A DNA stretch of 45,814 bases from Planctomycetales bacterium. GTDB taxonomy: Bacteria > Planctomycetota > Planctomycetia > Pirellulales > Pirellulaceae. Each line of letters starts with the position of its first letter. Positions within the stretch are counted from its first letter, which is position 1. A program made the translations under genes and the position numbers. This document shows, piece after piece, positions 1 to 7,633 of the stretch. Location: contig JAGQPF010000280.1 in NCBI GenBank assembly GCA_020426845.1, positions 1 through 45,814 on the forward strand, given 5' to 3'. The notes beneath the pieces are model-generated. The model had not been told where the DNA came from. It made no database searches and saw only the letters and a list, made by a program, of their open reading frames with translations.

Positions 1-120
1 CATGAGCTAGCTTGTCAATCCTCATCGAGATAACCACATTCCGGAGAGCCGGATGCGGGAGAACCGCACGTCCGGTTCGGAGGGGGGGGAGCCGGGCAAC
101 CGTCACTCCCCTACCCCTAT
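1..120 (+). mobile_element. Group II intron, 3' end (domains V and VI), cut by window edge
   Basis: Positions 46-79 form a 34-nt hairpin with the standard group II domain V layout: a GAGCCGGATGCGG strand, a GAGA tetraloop and an ACCGCACGTCCGGTTCG strand. The AGC catalytic triad sits at the base and a two-base bulge lies midway. Domain VI follows at about 80-118: a G-run pairs with CUCCCC and CCCC, leaving an unpaired UA. The A at 113 is the likely branch point, 7 nt before a UAU end at 120. This is the usual arrangement of the 3' splice site. The intron-encoded reverse transcriptase would lie upstream, outside the window, so its completeness is unknown. The 3' exon starts at about 121, roughly 96 bases past the 3' end of the DUF1501 gene on the other strand. 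Confidence 0.88.
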
Positions 121-216
121 CGCGCGAGACGTGCTTTGGCCGGCACAGTGGGTTTGCGCAGTTCTGCACGGGCGAGGGCGCCCATGCTATCGACGCCACC
201 CCACCTGTTGAATGGC

Positions 217-1602
217 TCAGGCCAGACCGGGAATTGGCGCCGCCGAGCCGGCCTTGATCACTTCCGCGGGCATGCCTCCCGCAATTCGTAGGCGGCCAAC
301 GTCGACCAAGGTGTGCATGATGGTCGAGACGAGATTGGGGATCTCGATCGGCGGAGATTGAGGCTGTCCAGCGTCGCTGGTCGAGGTACCGATGACTTGT
401 CCATGGGAGAGCCCGCCGCCCGAAAGCAGCAGCGGCGTGAGGCCACCCCAATGATCCCGGCCCCCGCGGGCATTGATCCTGGGAGTGCGGCCCATTTCGC
501 CCGTCACGACCAACAAGATGTCGTCGCTCAGCCCGCGCTCCTTGCAGTCCTCGATGAATGCCGACACGGCGTAGTCGAGCGGCAATCCCATGTACTGCAT
601 GCCCTCTTCGACGCCGACATTGTTCACGTCGGCGTGCATATCCCAGACGAAATTGGTGGTGACGGTGACAAATCCGCAGCCGGCCTCGCAGAGCCGGCGA
701 GCAAGCAGCATCAGCTTGCCGAGCGTCTTGGCGTTGTCGACATAGTTGTTGTAGTTGTTCCATTTGCGGCTGATCTGATCGGGACGAGCCAGCGGCGCCG
801 TGTCGTAGCGTGCGATTGTCTTGGGATCTTCCTTGGAGAGATCGAAGGCGTCGGCGACCCCGCCAAGAATGGTCTCGAACGCCTGTTGCTGCATCCGCTC
901 CAATCCAGCGGCCTCTTGGGAGTGCTCGAGGCGGCGACGGACTTCGCCGAGCGCCCCGAGCAGCTGCCGGCGGTCATCCAGACGGTCGGGCGAGAGGCTC
1001 AGTCGCATCGCCTCTTGAAGCTCTCCGCCAGCGCCGGGCACAAACGGCTGGTAGGCCGAGCCCAGTCCGCCGGTGGAGACGAAATTTCCAAAGGAGCTGG
1101 TGCGCTTTTGCGAGGCGGGCTCGACGGCGCGCGGGAACACCGCGGCGTTGGTCGGCATGCCGTTGTCGGGACGGTTGGCGCCGACTGCCCGCGCGTACAA
1201 CGCGCCCAGGTTCGCGTCCCCGGTGTCTTTGCAGACGATCGGCTTGATGTCGTGATTGCCGTTGCCTGAGCGAAACGAGCGAACGATCGTCATGCGATCC
1301 GCGAGATTCGCCAGCCGCTCGAAGGTGCTGCCGAAGGTGACACCGGGCAGTCGCGTGGCCCGCTCGCCGGTGGCACTGCGCACACCCGACGGCGCCGACA
1401 TCTTCGGGTCGAATGTCTCCGTTTGGCTCGGCCCCCCGTGCAAAAACAGAAACACCACCGATTTGCCCGTCGAGAGCGCGTTCTGCTGCGCCGCTTGCAG
1501 CGCGGCCGGGGAGGGCAGCGCCGAGGCCCCCAGCGCCAAGCCGCCGATGCGGAGGAAGTCGCGGCGCGAAAAGCCTCGGCGGGGATCGCTAATCGTGAGC
1601 AT
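217..1602 (-). CDS. DUF1501 domain protein with Tat-type leader
   Basis: A 461-aa protein starting at the ATG at 1602. The longer reading frame extends upstream to 1878, but only the 1602 start puts the leader at the N-terminus. The leader has a twin-arginine motif (SRRDFLRIGG, about residues 12-21) and a hydrophobic stretch ending near AAQ, so Tat export is likely. The body has DUF1501 hallmarks: FLFLHGGPSQ near the N-terminus, WDMH mid-protein, TGEMGRTP and a DHWG motif towards the C-terminus. DUF1501 resembles alkaline-phosphatase/sulfatase folds, but its activity is not established. In Planctomycetes it usually pairs with a DUF1549/DUF1553 cytochrome protein. No partner lies upstream here (a divergent methyltransferase does); one could lie beyond the left edge past the intron. 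Confidence 0.93.
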   Translation of the reverse strand: MLTISDPRRGFSRRDFLRIGGLALGASALPSPAALQAAQQNALSTGKSVVFLFLHGGPSQTETFDPKMSAPSGVRSATGERATRLPGVTFGSTFERLANLADRMTIVRSFRSGNGNHDIKPIVCKDTGDANLGALYARAVGANRPDNGMPTNAAVFPRAVEPASQKRTSSFGNFVSTGGLGSAYQPFVPGAGGELQEAMRLSLSPDRLDDRRQLLGALGEVRRRLEHSQEAAGLERMQQQAFETILGGVADAFDLSKEDPKTIARYDTAPLARPDQISRKWNNYNNYVDNAKTLGKLMLLARRLCEAGCGFVTVTTNFVWDMHADVNNVGVEEGMQYMGLPLDYAVSAFIEDCKERGLSDDILLVVTGEMGRTPRINARGGRDHWGGLTPLLLSGGGLSHGQVIGTSTSDAGQPQSPPIEIPNLVSTIMHTLVDVGRLRIAGGMPAEVIKAGSAAPIPGLA

Positions 1603-1907
1603 GGCGGACCTTGGAGGCGGTTGTAGGCTGTTGAACGAGTATGGAAGGGGGCAGGCTCCGCCGTGGACCGGATAGGAACCCGATGTGTCGGCGAGCGGGA
1701 GGGAGGACGATTCTCGCCCACTCAACGAGCACGCTCTTGAGTAGAGGAAGGTGCGAAGCGATGTCCATTTTGAAAACTGCCCCGACCGCATGCAAGCTGA
1801 ATTGCCTGTGCCAGGTCGCCGGGCCTTCCCGTCCGGCCTGTCATCGCCCGCGATGCCTTTGCGATAGAATATCCGCATGTCACCAACACCATCGCCCAGC
1901 GCCTGCC
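1603..1907. other. Divergent intergenic region
   Basis: About 305 bases between the DUF1501 gene (-) and the methyltransferase gene (+). No RNA gene or repeat was recognised. It must carry both promoters. A TAGAAT-like -10 candidate lies near 1864, upstream of the methyltransferase, but there is no convincing -35. Confidence 0.4.
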
Positions 1908-2702
1908 ATGACCGATCCTACTGAAGCGCATAACCGCCGTGTTTGGGACGCCATGGTGCGCAAGCGAGATCGCTTTACCACACCGGCCAAGGACTCGGAG
2001 TTCGCCAATCCGTTGGCGACGGTTGACGGACTTGGCTGGCTGGGCGGTGATATTCGCGGGCAACAAGTGCTGTGCCTAGCGGCGGGCGGTGGCCGGCAGA
2101 GCGCTTTGTACGCGGCGGCCGGGGGCCGTGTGACGGTCGTCGACATCAGCCCGGCCATGTTGGAGCTCGATCGGGCCGTGGCCGAGCAACGGCAACTCGA
2201 GGTGCGGACGGTCGAGGCCTCGATGCAGCGACTGCCGTTCGCCGACAGCTCCTTTGACTTGGTGATCCACCCTGTCAGCACCTGCTACGTCGAGTCGATT
2301 GTCGATGTGTTTCGCGAAGTCGCTCGAGTTTGCCGTCCCGGCGGGCTGTACATCAGCCAACACAAGCAACCGACCAGTCTGCAGGCTGGACTGGCGGCTT
2401 CGGCTCGAGGGTATGAGTTGATCGAGCCCTATTACCGATCGGGCCCGTTGCCGGCCGCCGCCGAACCCAGCCGTTTGCGCGAGGCGGGAGCCTTGGAATT
2501 TGTCCATCGCTGGGAGGACATGATCGGCGGCATGTGCCGCAGCGGTTTTGTCATCGAAGACCTCGTGGAGCCGTTTCACGCCGAGCCGCAGTCGGCGCCT
2601 GGCTCGTTCGGCCATCGTTGCACGTACATTGCTCCCTACGTTCGCATCAAGGCAAGGCGCCGCGGCGAACAACGCTCCGTCCCGTCGCTCGTGCTGAGAT
2701 GA
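1908..2702 (+). CDS. Class I SAM-dependent methyltransferase
   Basis: A 264-aa protein from the ATG at 1908. Motif I is VLCLAAGGGRQS (about residues 54-65), followed by the acidic motif VVDIS (about 77-81) that binds the SAM ribose. The post-motif-II segment (RLPFADSSFDLV) and the RVCRPGGLYIS segment are typical of the Methyltransf_11/UbiE-like group. The substrate cannot be deduced. The motif has GGG in place of the common GTG, still compatible with SAM binding. It stands alone on the plus strand, so co-transcription gives no hint. The upstream in-frame extension to 1641 looks non-coding. Confidence 0.9.
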   Translation: MTDPTEAHNRRVWDAMVRKRDRFTTPAKDSEFANPLATVDGLGWLGGDIRGQQVLCLAAGGGRQSALYAAAGGRVTVVDISPAMLELDRAVAEQRQLEVRTVEASMQRLPFADSSFDLVIHPVSTCYVESIVDVFREVARVCRPGGLYISQHKQPTSLQAGLAASARGYELIEPYYRSGPLPAAAEPSRLREAGALEFVHRWEDMIGGMCRSGFVIEDLVEPFHAEPQSAPGSFGHRCTYIAPYVRIKARRRGEQRSVPSLVLR

Positions 2703-2819
2703 ACCGCGGCGTGTGTGCGGCGTAATTCAATCCACAAGTCGCACGACATCCGCTCAGTTTGGTAAGCTCACCTCAACGGCGCGCTGTGGGAAAACAGGCT
2801 GCCACCTACCACAAGATGG

Positions 2820-3107
2820 ATGCCCATGAACTCAGATCCCTATTCCCCTTCCCCAGAGTCCCCGCCCGGCAAACCGGATCCGGGAGACGGAGAGGAGCTG
2901 GCGCCGAGCGTGATCTTGGATCGCCTCCTCTTGGCTTTGGCGGTGTGGGGTCTGCTGCTGGGCCTCGGCGCGATGATGTTCGGCGCGGGCGAGAAAGGCA
3001 TCGAGTTCCACATTCGTCCCTTGCGGGGATTGATCGTGTGGGCATGCATGGGCGGGTTTATCGGCTTTTGGTGGCTATTGCTGCGTCGGAGCGCCAATCG
3101 CTCCTGA
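2820..3107 (+). CDS. Small two-helix membrane protein, unknown function
   Basis: A 95-aa protein. Residues 1-27 are a Pro/Asp/Ser-rich, acidic, likely cytoplasmic tail. Two hydrophobic segments follow (about 33-53 and 69-88), separated by a short loop with EKGIEFHIRP, and the protein ends in a basic RRSANRS tail. The composition and the sharp hydrophobic segments argue that it is real. ATG codons at 2820 and 2826 are both possible starts. It is not recognised as a named family. It lies between the methyltransferase and the decarboxylase on the same strand, without tight spacing. Confidence 0.6.
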   Translation: MPMNSDPYSPSPESPPGKPDPGDGEELAPSVILDRLLLALAVWGLLLGLGAMMFGAGEKGIEFHIRPLRGLIVWACMGGFIGFWWLLLRRSANRS

Positions 3108-3225
3108 CGGTCGGACTATTGCAGGCTATGACGAGCCATCGCTGGCCCTCACATCCCGTTACAGGCCAATGCGGATGGGGCGGCGATCGATTTCAGTTGC
3201 GCATTCAACGAGGAGGAACAGCGCC

Positions 3226-4869
3226 ATGTCCAACACCGGGCTTTCGATCGGAGAGTATCTGATCAAGCGACTGCGGGAGTACGGCTTGCAAGACCTGTTC
3301 GGCATCCCGGGCGACTACGTGTTGTCGCTATACGGCATGCTGGAGAAGAGTCCCATTAATGTGGTCGGCTGCACGCGTGAGGATTGCGCCGGATTCGCCG
3401 CCGACGCATATGCCCGCATCAAGGGGCTTGGCGCGCTGTGCGTCACCTACTGCGTTGGTGGGCTGAGCGTCTGCAACTCAATCGCGGGCGCGTATGCCGA
3501 AAAGTCTCCGGTGGTGCTGATCACGGGCAGCCCCGGCTTGAACGAGCGAGTGAACAACCCGCTGTTGCACCACATGGTTCGCGATTTTCGCACGCAGATC
3601 GAAGTGTTCGAAAAACTGTGCGTCGCGGTCGCGGAATTGTCGGACCCGATGCGCGCCTTCGCGGAAATCGACCGCGTGCTGGACGCCGCCGTGCGCTTCA
3701 AACGGCCCGTGTACCTCGATATTCCCCGCGACATGGTCGACGTGCGGCGGCCGATCGCCCATGTGTACTACGATCCGGGCGTGCCTTCGAATCCGTCCGC
3801 CTTGAAGGAAGCCACCAATGAGACAATCGCGCTGCTGGAGGCCGCGCAACGGCCGCTGATTCTGGCCGGAATTGAAGTGCACCGGTTTCAGCTGCAAGAT
3901 GAGTTGCTGGAGTTGGCCGAGCAGACCAAGGTCCCGATCGCCGCGACGCTGCTGGCCAAGAGCGTGATCCGCGAGACGCACCCGCTGTTCATCGGTGTCT
4001 ACGAAGGAGCGATGGGCACCAAGGAGGTGACTGCTTACGTCGAGGAGAGCGACTTCGTGTTGTTGCTCGGCACTTTCATGACCGACATCAATCTTGGCAT
4101 CTTCACCGCCAATCTCGACATGGGCAATTGCGTTTGCGCCACCAGCGAAGAGCTGCGGGTTCATCACCATCATTATCATGGCGTGCAGCTGCAGGACTTT
4201 TTGAGCGAGCTGAAGCGGCGCCAGCCACGAGCGACACAACGCGAAGTGCCGGCCTGCCTCAAGCCCAAGCCCGAGAAGTTCGTCCTGGATGCCGATGCGC
4301 AGCTGACCATCACTCGGATGATTCAGCGGCTGAACGAGCAAATCGACGACGCGACGATTGTCATCGCCGACATCGGCGACTCGTTGTTTGCGGGCACGGA
4401 GTTGATCACGCACGAGCGGACGGATTTTCTCAGCCCGGCCTACTATACGAGCATGGGCTTTTCGGTGCCCGCCGCACTTGGCGCCTCGGTGGCTTGTCCC
4501 AACGATCGAGTGCTGGTCCTGTGCGGGGACGGCGCCTTTCAAATGACCGGCATGGAGCTGTCCACGATTGTCCGCCATGGCTATTCGCCCGTCGTCATCG
4601 TGCTGGACAATCACGGCTACGGCACGGAGCGGCTGTTGCACGCGGGCGAATGGAAGTTTAACGAGATCCATCCGTGGAAGTACGAGCTCCTCTGCGAGGT
4701 CCTCGGTGGCGGAACCGGCTATGAGGTGCGCACGGAGGGCGAGTTCGACGCCGCCTTGACCGCGGCATGGAAGAGCGACTCGCTGTCGTTGATTCACGTG
4801 CACTTGCCCGAGGGCGATTGCAGCGAGACTCTCAAGCGGCTCGGCAAGCGATTGGGCGAGCGAGTGTAG
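3226..4869 (+). CDS. Thiamine-diphosphate-dependent 2-oxo-acid decarboxylase (indolepyruvate/pyruvate decarboxylase family)
   Basis: A 547-aa protein. The ATG at 3226 is set by a strong AGGAGG at 3211-3216, 9 bases upstream. The N-terminal PYR domain has FGIPGDYVL, the catalytic glutamate in TRED (E52), the YCVGGLSVCNSIAGAYAE region and the His-His pair (H115-H116) of pyruvate and indolepyruvate decarboxylases. The C-terminal PP domain carries the Mg-ThDP motif from GDGAF (D435) to LDNHGYG (N462), followed by a TER with the second conserved glutamate. The expected reaction is non-oxidative decarboxylation of an aromatic or branched 2-oxo acid to an aldehyde. The exact substrate is not readable from the sequence. 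The HH pair and the GYGTE segment argue against acetolactate synthase. Confidence 0.93.
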   Translation: MSNTGLSIGEYLIKRLREYGLQDLFGIPGDYVLSLYGMLEKSPINVVGCTREDCAGFAADAYARIKGLGALCVTYCVGGLSVCNSIAGAYAEKSPVVLITGSPGLNERVNNPLLHHMVRDFRTQIEVFEKLCVAVAELSDPMRAFAEIDRVLDAAVRFKRPVYLDIPRDMVDVRRPIAHVYYDPGVPSNPSALKEATNETIALLEAAQRPLILAGIEVHRFQLQDELLELAEQTKVPIAATLLAKSVIRETHPLFIGVYEGAMGTKEVTAYVEESDFVLLLGTFMTDINLGIFTANLDMGNCVCATSEELRVHHHHYHGVQLQDFLSELKRRQPRATQREVPACLKPKPEKFVLDADAQLTITRMIQRLNEQIDDATIVIADIGDSLFAGTELITHERTDFLSPAYYTSMGFSVPAALGASVACPNDRVLVLCGDGAFQMTGMELSTIVRHGYSPVVIVLDNHGYGTERLLHAGEWKFNEIHPWKYELLCEVLGGGTGYEVRTEGEFDAALTAAWKSDSLSLIHVHLPEGDCSETLKRLGKRLGERV

Positions 4870-4873
4870 GTGG

Positions 4874-4909
4874 CGCCGGAAAGCGAAGGAAAACGCCGGA
4901 AAGCGAAGG
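4874..4909. repeat. Short 20-base-period direct repeat
   Basis: The 16-mer CGCCGGAAAGCGAAGG occurs at 4874-4889 and again at 4894-4909, with a degenerate third piece at about 4912-4923. It follows the decarboxylase stop directly and leads into the tRNA-like elements. Confidence 0.7.
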
Positions 4910-4925
4910 TAAGCGGCAAGCGAAG

Positions 4926-4994
4926 TAGCGGGTCCAGGAGTCGCACCTGACCTTCCAGGGATATGAGCCCCGAATGAGCACTGGCTCACCCGCG
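4926..4994 (-). tRNA. Initiator-tRNA-like element, copy 1 (CAT anticodon, shortened D arm; probable pseudogene)
   Basis: Read on the minus strand this folds as a tRNA-like cloverleaf. The acceptor strands CGCGGGT and ACCCGCT pair except at the first position (C1:T72), as in bacterial initiator tRNAs. The anticodon stem has consecutive G:C pairs closing a 7-nt loop CTCATAT with anticodon CAT. The T arm has loop TGCGACT, and the discriminator base is A. The D arm is only about 12 nt (GAGC-CAGT-GCTC) and lacks the G18G19 needed for the elbow. No CCA is encoded; CTTC follows. It differs from copy 2 by one base in the 75-nt repeat, A to T at the last anticodon-loop position. A working tRNA is doubtful. 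Confidence 0.6.
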
Positions 4995-5019
4995 TCAATG
5001 ACATGAAGTTGTCGTGAAG

Positions 5020-5088
5020 TAGCGGGTCCAGGAGTCGCACCTGACCTTCCAGGGTTATGAGCCCCGAATGAGCACTGGCTCACCCGCG
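5020..5088 (-). tRNA. Initiator-tRNA-like element, copy 2 (CAT anticodon, shortened D arm)
   Basis: A second copy, offset by exactly 94 bases from the first. The anticodon arm is the more canonical of the two: CGGGG-CTCATAA-CCCTG, whose core GGGCTCATAACCC matches the standard bacterial initiator tRNA. The C1:T72 mismatch, T arm and A discriminator are as in copy 1. The D arm is similarly short and the stem-loop GAGC-CAGT-GCTC has only a 4-nt loop. It lies in the sense direction about 79 bases past the sulfatase stop codon. It could be a decayed tRNA-fMet, a tRNA-derived repeat, or a tRNA-like 3'-end processing signal. Confidence 0.65.
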
Positions 5089-5103
5089 TCGTCGTTGTGT
5101 TGA

Positions 5104-5126
5104 ACGGCCTGTTTTTCAACGGCCGT
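5104..5126. other. Hairpin between sulfatase and tRNA-like elements
   Basis: ACGGCC (5104-5109) pairs with GGCCGT (5121-5126) around an 11-nt loop. An overlapping TTGAA/TTCAA pair could form a competing or crossing stem. In the sulfatase direction the loop is A-rich and no U-tract follows, so it is not a classic intrinsic terminator. Confidence 0.4.
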
Positions 5127-5166
5127 CTATGTAGACAGTCAACATCGCGGGAGGTTCGCAAAAACT

Positions 5167-6564
5167 TCAAGGCTTTAGGTGCCAGTCGTGACCTTCGGCC
5201 ATCACGCTAGCATTGATCGCCTCCAATTGCTTGCGCATTTTGGCAACACGCTCCGGTTCGCGGCCGGCAAGATCCGTGGTTTGTTGTGGGTCCGCTCGCA
5301 AGTTGAACAGTTGAAAGTTGCGATACCCTCCCGCTTTAATGGTAGGGATCCAATCTTCCCGAAACATGTTGTCGGTTGAGAGCTCGTAGTCGGGTTCGGC
5401 AACCAACGAATAGTCGCCGTCTCGCATCGCCACGATCGGCCGCGACTTCTGCAGATGCCAAAACAGCGGCTGGTGGCGTCGAAAGGGCTGCGAGCTTGGC
5501 GTCAGCAGCGGCGCCAAGTCAGAGCCATCCAGGTGGCGTCGCGGTGGCTTCAGTTCGAGCAGTCCGCACAACGTTGGCAGCACATCCACCAGTCCCGCCG
5601 GCTCTGAAACAACTTGCGGTCGGATGTGATCGGGCCAGACAAAGATGCCGGGCACGCGAATGCCGCCCTCCCAGTTCCAACCCTTTCGGCCTCGCAATCC
5701 TCCGGTGCGGTCGTCGCGATAGCTGCCGTTGTCCGACGCGTAGACCAGGATGGTGTTCTGCGGCGCCTGTCCCGCCGGAGTGCCATCGAGCTCGCGCAGT
5801 TTGTCGAGTAGTCGGGCGATCGCACGATCCGTGTTATCAATGGTGCCGGAGTAGACGGCGCCTTTGTCCTTAGGACCTCCATACTCTTTTACCAACGTCT
5901 CCGGCGCTGCGATCGGCGCATGGGGCTCGTGAAACCAGACGTTCAGAAAAAACGGCGACTCCCGATCCTGTCGCGCGTCCAGCCAGCGAATCGCCTCATC
6001 CACCACCAACTGGCACGAGTAGCCTTGCAAAGGACCAACCGGCTTGCCGTTGCGAATGAAGTTGGACGGGTTGCGGTGGCTCGGCTCCGCGTTGTTCCAG
6101 GTGGCGAACCAGTAGTCGAAGCCGTGTTGGTCGGGCGTCGGCTTGTCGCGGTCCTTGGTTGGCAGCCCCAAGTGCCACTTGCCGAAGTGGGCAGTCGCAT
6201 AACCCGCGTCATGCAGCACTTCGGCCACGGTGACTTCTCGCTCCAACAGGTGCGAGCGTTGACTGGGGTCGTGGATCCAACTGTAAACGCCGGCGCGAAT
6301 ATGGTGTCGGCCAGTCATCAGCGTGGCGCGCGACGGGGAGCAAACGGCGCAGCCCGAATAGAAATCCGTGAACCTCGCTCCTTGACTCGCCAGCGCATCA
6401 AGCGTGGGCGTCTTCACGGGGCCCCCATAGCAGCCGATGTCCTGCCAGCCAAGGTCGTCGGCCAGCAAGATGACGACATTGGGACGCTCCGCGGTCGCCG
6501 GCGCGGCGGCGAGCCCCGTCGCCATCAAGAGCAACATCGGCAAACGACGTTTGATCGAGCTCAT
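5167..6564 (-). CDS. Secreted sulfatase (formylglycine-dependent, arylsulfatase family)
   Basis: A 465-aa protein from the ATG at 6564; a GTG at 6576 would add four residues. A signal peptide occupies about residues 1-25 (basic start, LLLMATGLAAAPATA). The mature part begins with NVVILLADDLGW, supplying the metal-binding Asp pair (D36-D37). The sulfatase signature CSPSRATLMTGRH follows, with C75 as the residue converted to formylglycine. Later segments HFGKWHLG, WFHEPHAPI and YASDNGS are also typical. The enzyme hydrolyses sulfate esters, plausibly of sulfated polysaccharides; the substrate class cannot be assigned. Maturation needs a formylglycine-generating enzyme or anSME, not encoded in this window. 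Confidence 0.96.
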   Translation of the reverse strand: MSSIKRRLPMLLLMATGLAAAPATAERPNVVILLADDLGWQDIGCYGGPVKTPTLDALASQGARFTDFYSGCAVCSPSRATLMTGRHHIRAGVYSWIHDPSQRSHLLEREVTVAEVLHDAGYATAHFGKWHLGLPTKDRDKPTPDQHGFDYWFATWNNAEPSHRNPSNFIRNGKPVGPLQGYSCQLVVDEAIRWLDARQDRESPFFLNVWFHEPHAPIAAPETLVKEYGGPKDKGAVYSGTIDNTDRAIARLLDKLRELDGTPAGQAPQNTILVYASDNGSYRDDRTGGLRGRKGWNWEGGIRVPGIFVWPDHIRPQVVSEPAGLVDVLPTLCGLLELKPPRRHLDGSDLAPLLTPSSQPFRRHQPLFWHLQKSRPIVAMRDGDYSLVAEPDYELSTDNMFREDWIPTIKAGGYRNFQLFNLRADPQQTTDLAGREPERVAKMRKQLEAINASVMAEGHDWHLKP

Positions 6565-6842
6565 CTTTGGCTTCACTTAGGAGTGGGGAATGAAATGGGA
6601 ACAAGCACGCGACAATTCGTCCCATCTTACCCGGCAGCGCCCACTGCTGCCGTACCACGGACGTGGAGTGGCGTGGAGTGCCGGGGCAGGGCGTCAAAGC
6701 TCGCCGGCCGACACCCATTGCCGTGGCCGGTCGGGTATGATTCGTGAAAGCGACCCTGCACCCAGACGCCCCACCGGTGAAACGTCTCCGTTCGATTGGA
6801 GCTGCCACTGGCGGTTAACGTCCCCGAGAAGCGAACATCCCC

Positions 6843-7436
6843 ATGCCAAAACTTCATCAACCTCATTTGGCTCAACCTCATTTGGAAATGGACGCCACTT
6901 CGGTGTTGTTCGAATCCAGCCTCGGTTGGCTCGGCATCTCCTGGACCTCGCAGTTGCGAGTGCTGGCGTCGACCTTCGCTCGCCGTAGCGAGTCCGCCGC
7001 TCGCCGCGCGATTGAGTCCTCGACGCCGAACTGGCAGCATCGCGTCACATCGCTCGCTGCGGCGCCGTCGTCGATCCGCGAGCTTGCCCGGCACTTGGTG
7101 GCATTCGCCGACGGCGAGGCGCTCGGGAATTTTGCTCATGTGGAGTTGGAGCTTGACGACCGCACCGATTTCCAGCGCCGGGTGCTCCTCGCTTGCCAGC
7201 AGATCCCCCACGGCCGCACCAACAGCTACTCGGACTTGGCCGCGACGGTTGGCTCGCCGCGGGCCTATCGCGCGGTGGGAACGGTGATGGCGGGCAATCG
7301 CACGCCGCTGATAGTTCCGTGCCATCGAGTGCTCGGTGCCAGCGGCGGCCTGCACGGATTCTCGGCGCCTCAAGGCATCTCGATGAAGTCGCGATTGCTG
7401 GCCATGGAGGCCGAGGCAAAACTGTCGACCGTGTAG
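6843..7436 (+). CDS. ogt: Methylated-DNA-[protein]-cysteine S-methyltransferase
   Basis: A 197-aa protein with the C-terminal DNA-repair methyltransferase domain. It shows the helix-turn-helix/wing segment (IPHGRTNSYSDLAATVGSPRAYRAVG), the active-site PCHRV (acceptor cysteine C160) and the downstream GGLHGFSAPQG loop. It repairs O6-alkylguanine by suicidal alkyl transfer. The N-terminal half (about 1-105) is the poorly conserved ribonuclease-H-like part. The first 15 residues come from a short DNA duplication (CAACCTCATTTGG twice), so translation may start at the ATG at 6888 instead. No Ada-type regulatory domain is present. The gene symbol is a family-level assignment. Confidence 0.93.
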   Translation: MPKLHQPHLAQPHLEMDATSVLFESSLGWLGISWTSQLRVLASTFARRSESAARRAIESSTPNWQHRVTSLAAAPSSIRELARHLVAFADGEALGNFAHVELELDDRTDFQRRVLLACQQIPHGRTNSYSDLAATVGSPRAYRAVGTVMAGNRTPLIVPCHRVLGASGGLHGFSAPQGISMKSRLLAMEAEAKLSTV

Positions 7437-7438
7437 GT

Positions 7439-7582
7439 CACCCAAAGCGTAGAGCGTAGCGAGGGATCAGCAGCGTTCCGCACGACAAGGAAACCCGAAG
7501 CGTAAGCGAGGGATCAGCTGCGAGATTCTCTTCGACAAGACAAAGAGGCCCGAAGCCCGAAGCATAAGCAAGCGACACGCCG
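7439..7582 (+). repeat. 3'-end repeat family A: one full and two degenerate copies
   Basis: The best copy is 7487-7515, with core CCCGAAGCGTAAGCGAGGGA. Its 29 bases are identical to the reverse complement of 26141-26169. A degenerate copy lies at about 7439-7470 and another at about 7549-7580. The cluster begins two bases after the methyltransferase stop. Further copies lie at 26141, 37145 and 37299. Confidence 0.9.
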
Positions 7583-7633
7583 CGATCCTCACCTCCAAGA
7601 AACCGCCTTCCCACTCCAGCCATTGAATCCCCG

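Larger units (their letters stand above)
4922..5090. repeat. Tandem 75-nt duplication (94-nt period) containing the tRNA-like elements
   Basis: Positions 4922-4996 and 5016-5090 are the same 75-nt sequence with a single mismatch (GGGATATG versus GGGTTATG). They are separated by 19 unrelated bases. Near-identity points to a recent duplication or gene-conversion-like maintenance. Confidence 0.95.

Noticed and set aside
12-257. 81-aa open reading frame at the left edge
   Set aside because: It runs through intron domains V and VI and the exon junction; the translation is Arg/Gly-rich with no domain.
313-1269. 318-aa frame on the plus strand opposite the DUF1501 gene
   Set aside because: Antisense shadow of a clear DUF1501 protein; high GC keeps antisense frames open.
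3478-5040. 520-aa frame opposite the decarboxylase
   Set aside because: Antisense shadow; the sense frame has the full ThDP motifs and a strong ribosome-binding site.
4832-5170. 112-aa frame covering the tRNA-like repeats
   Set aside because: The repeated peptide in it is simply the translation of the tandem tRNA-like DNA; no start signal or domain.
7439-7582. CRISPR array
   Set aside because: The units are degenerate, unevenly spaced and scattered through the window at gene ends; no regular spacers and no cas genes.
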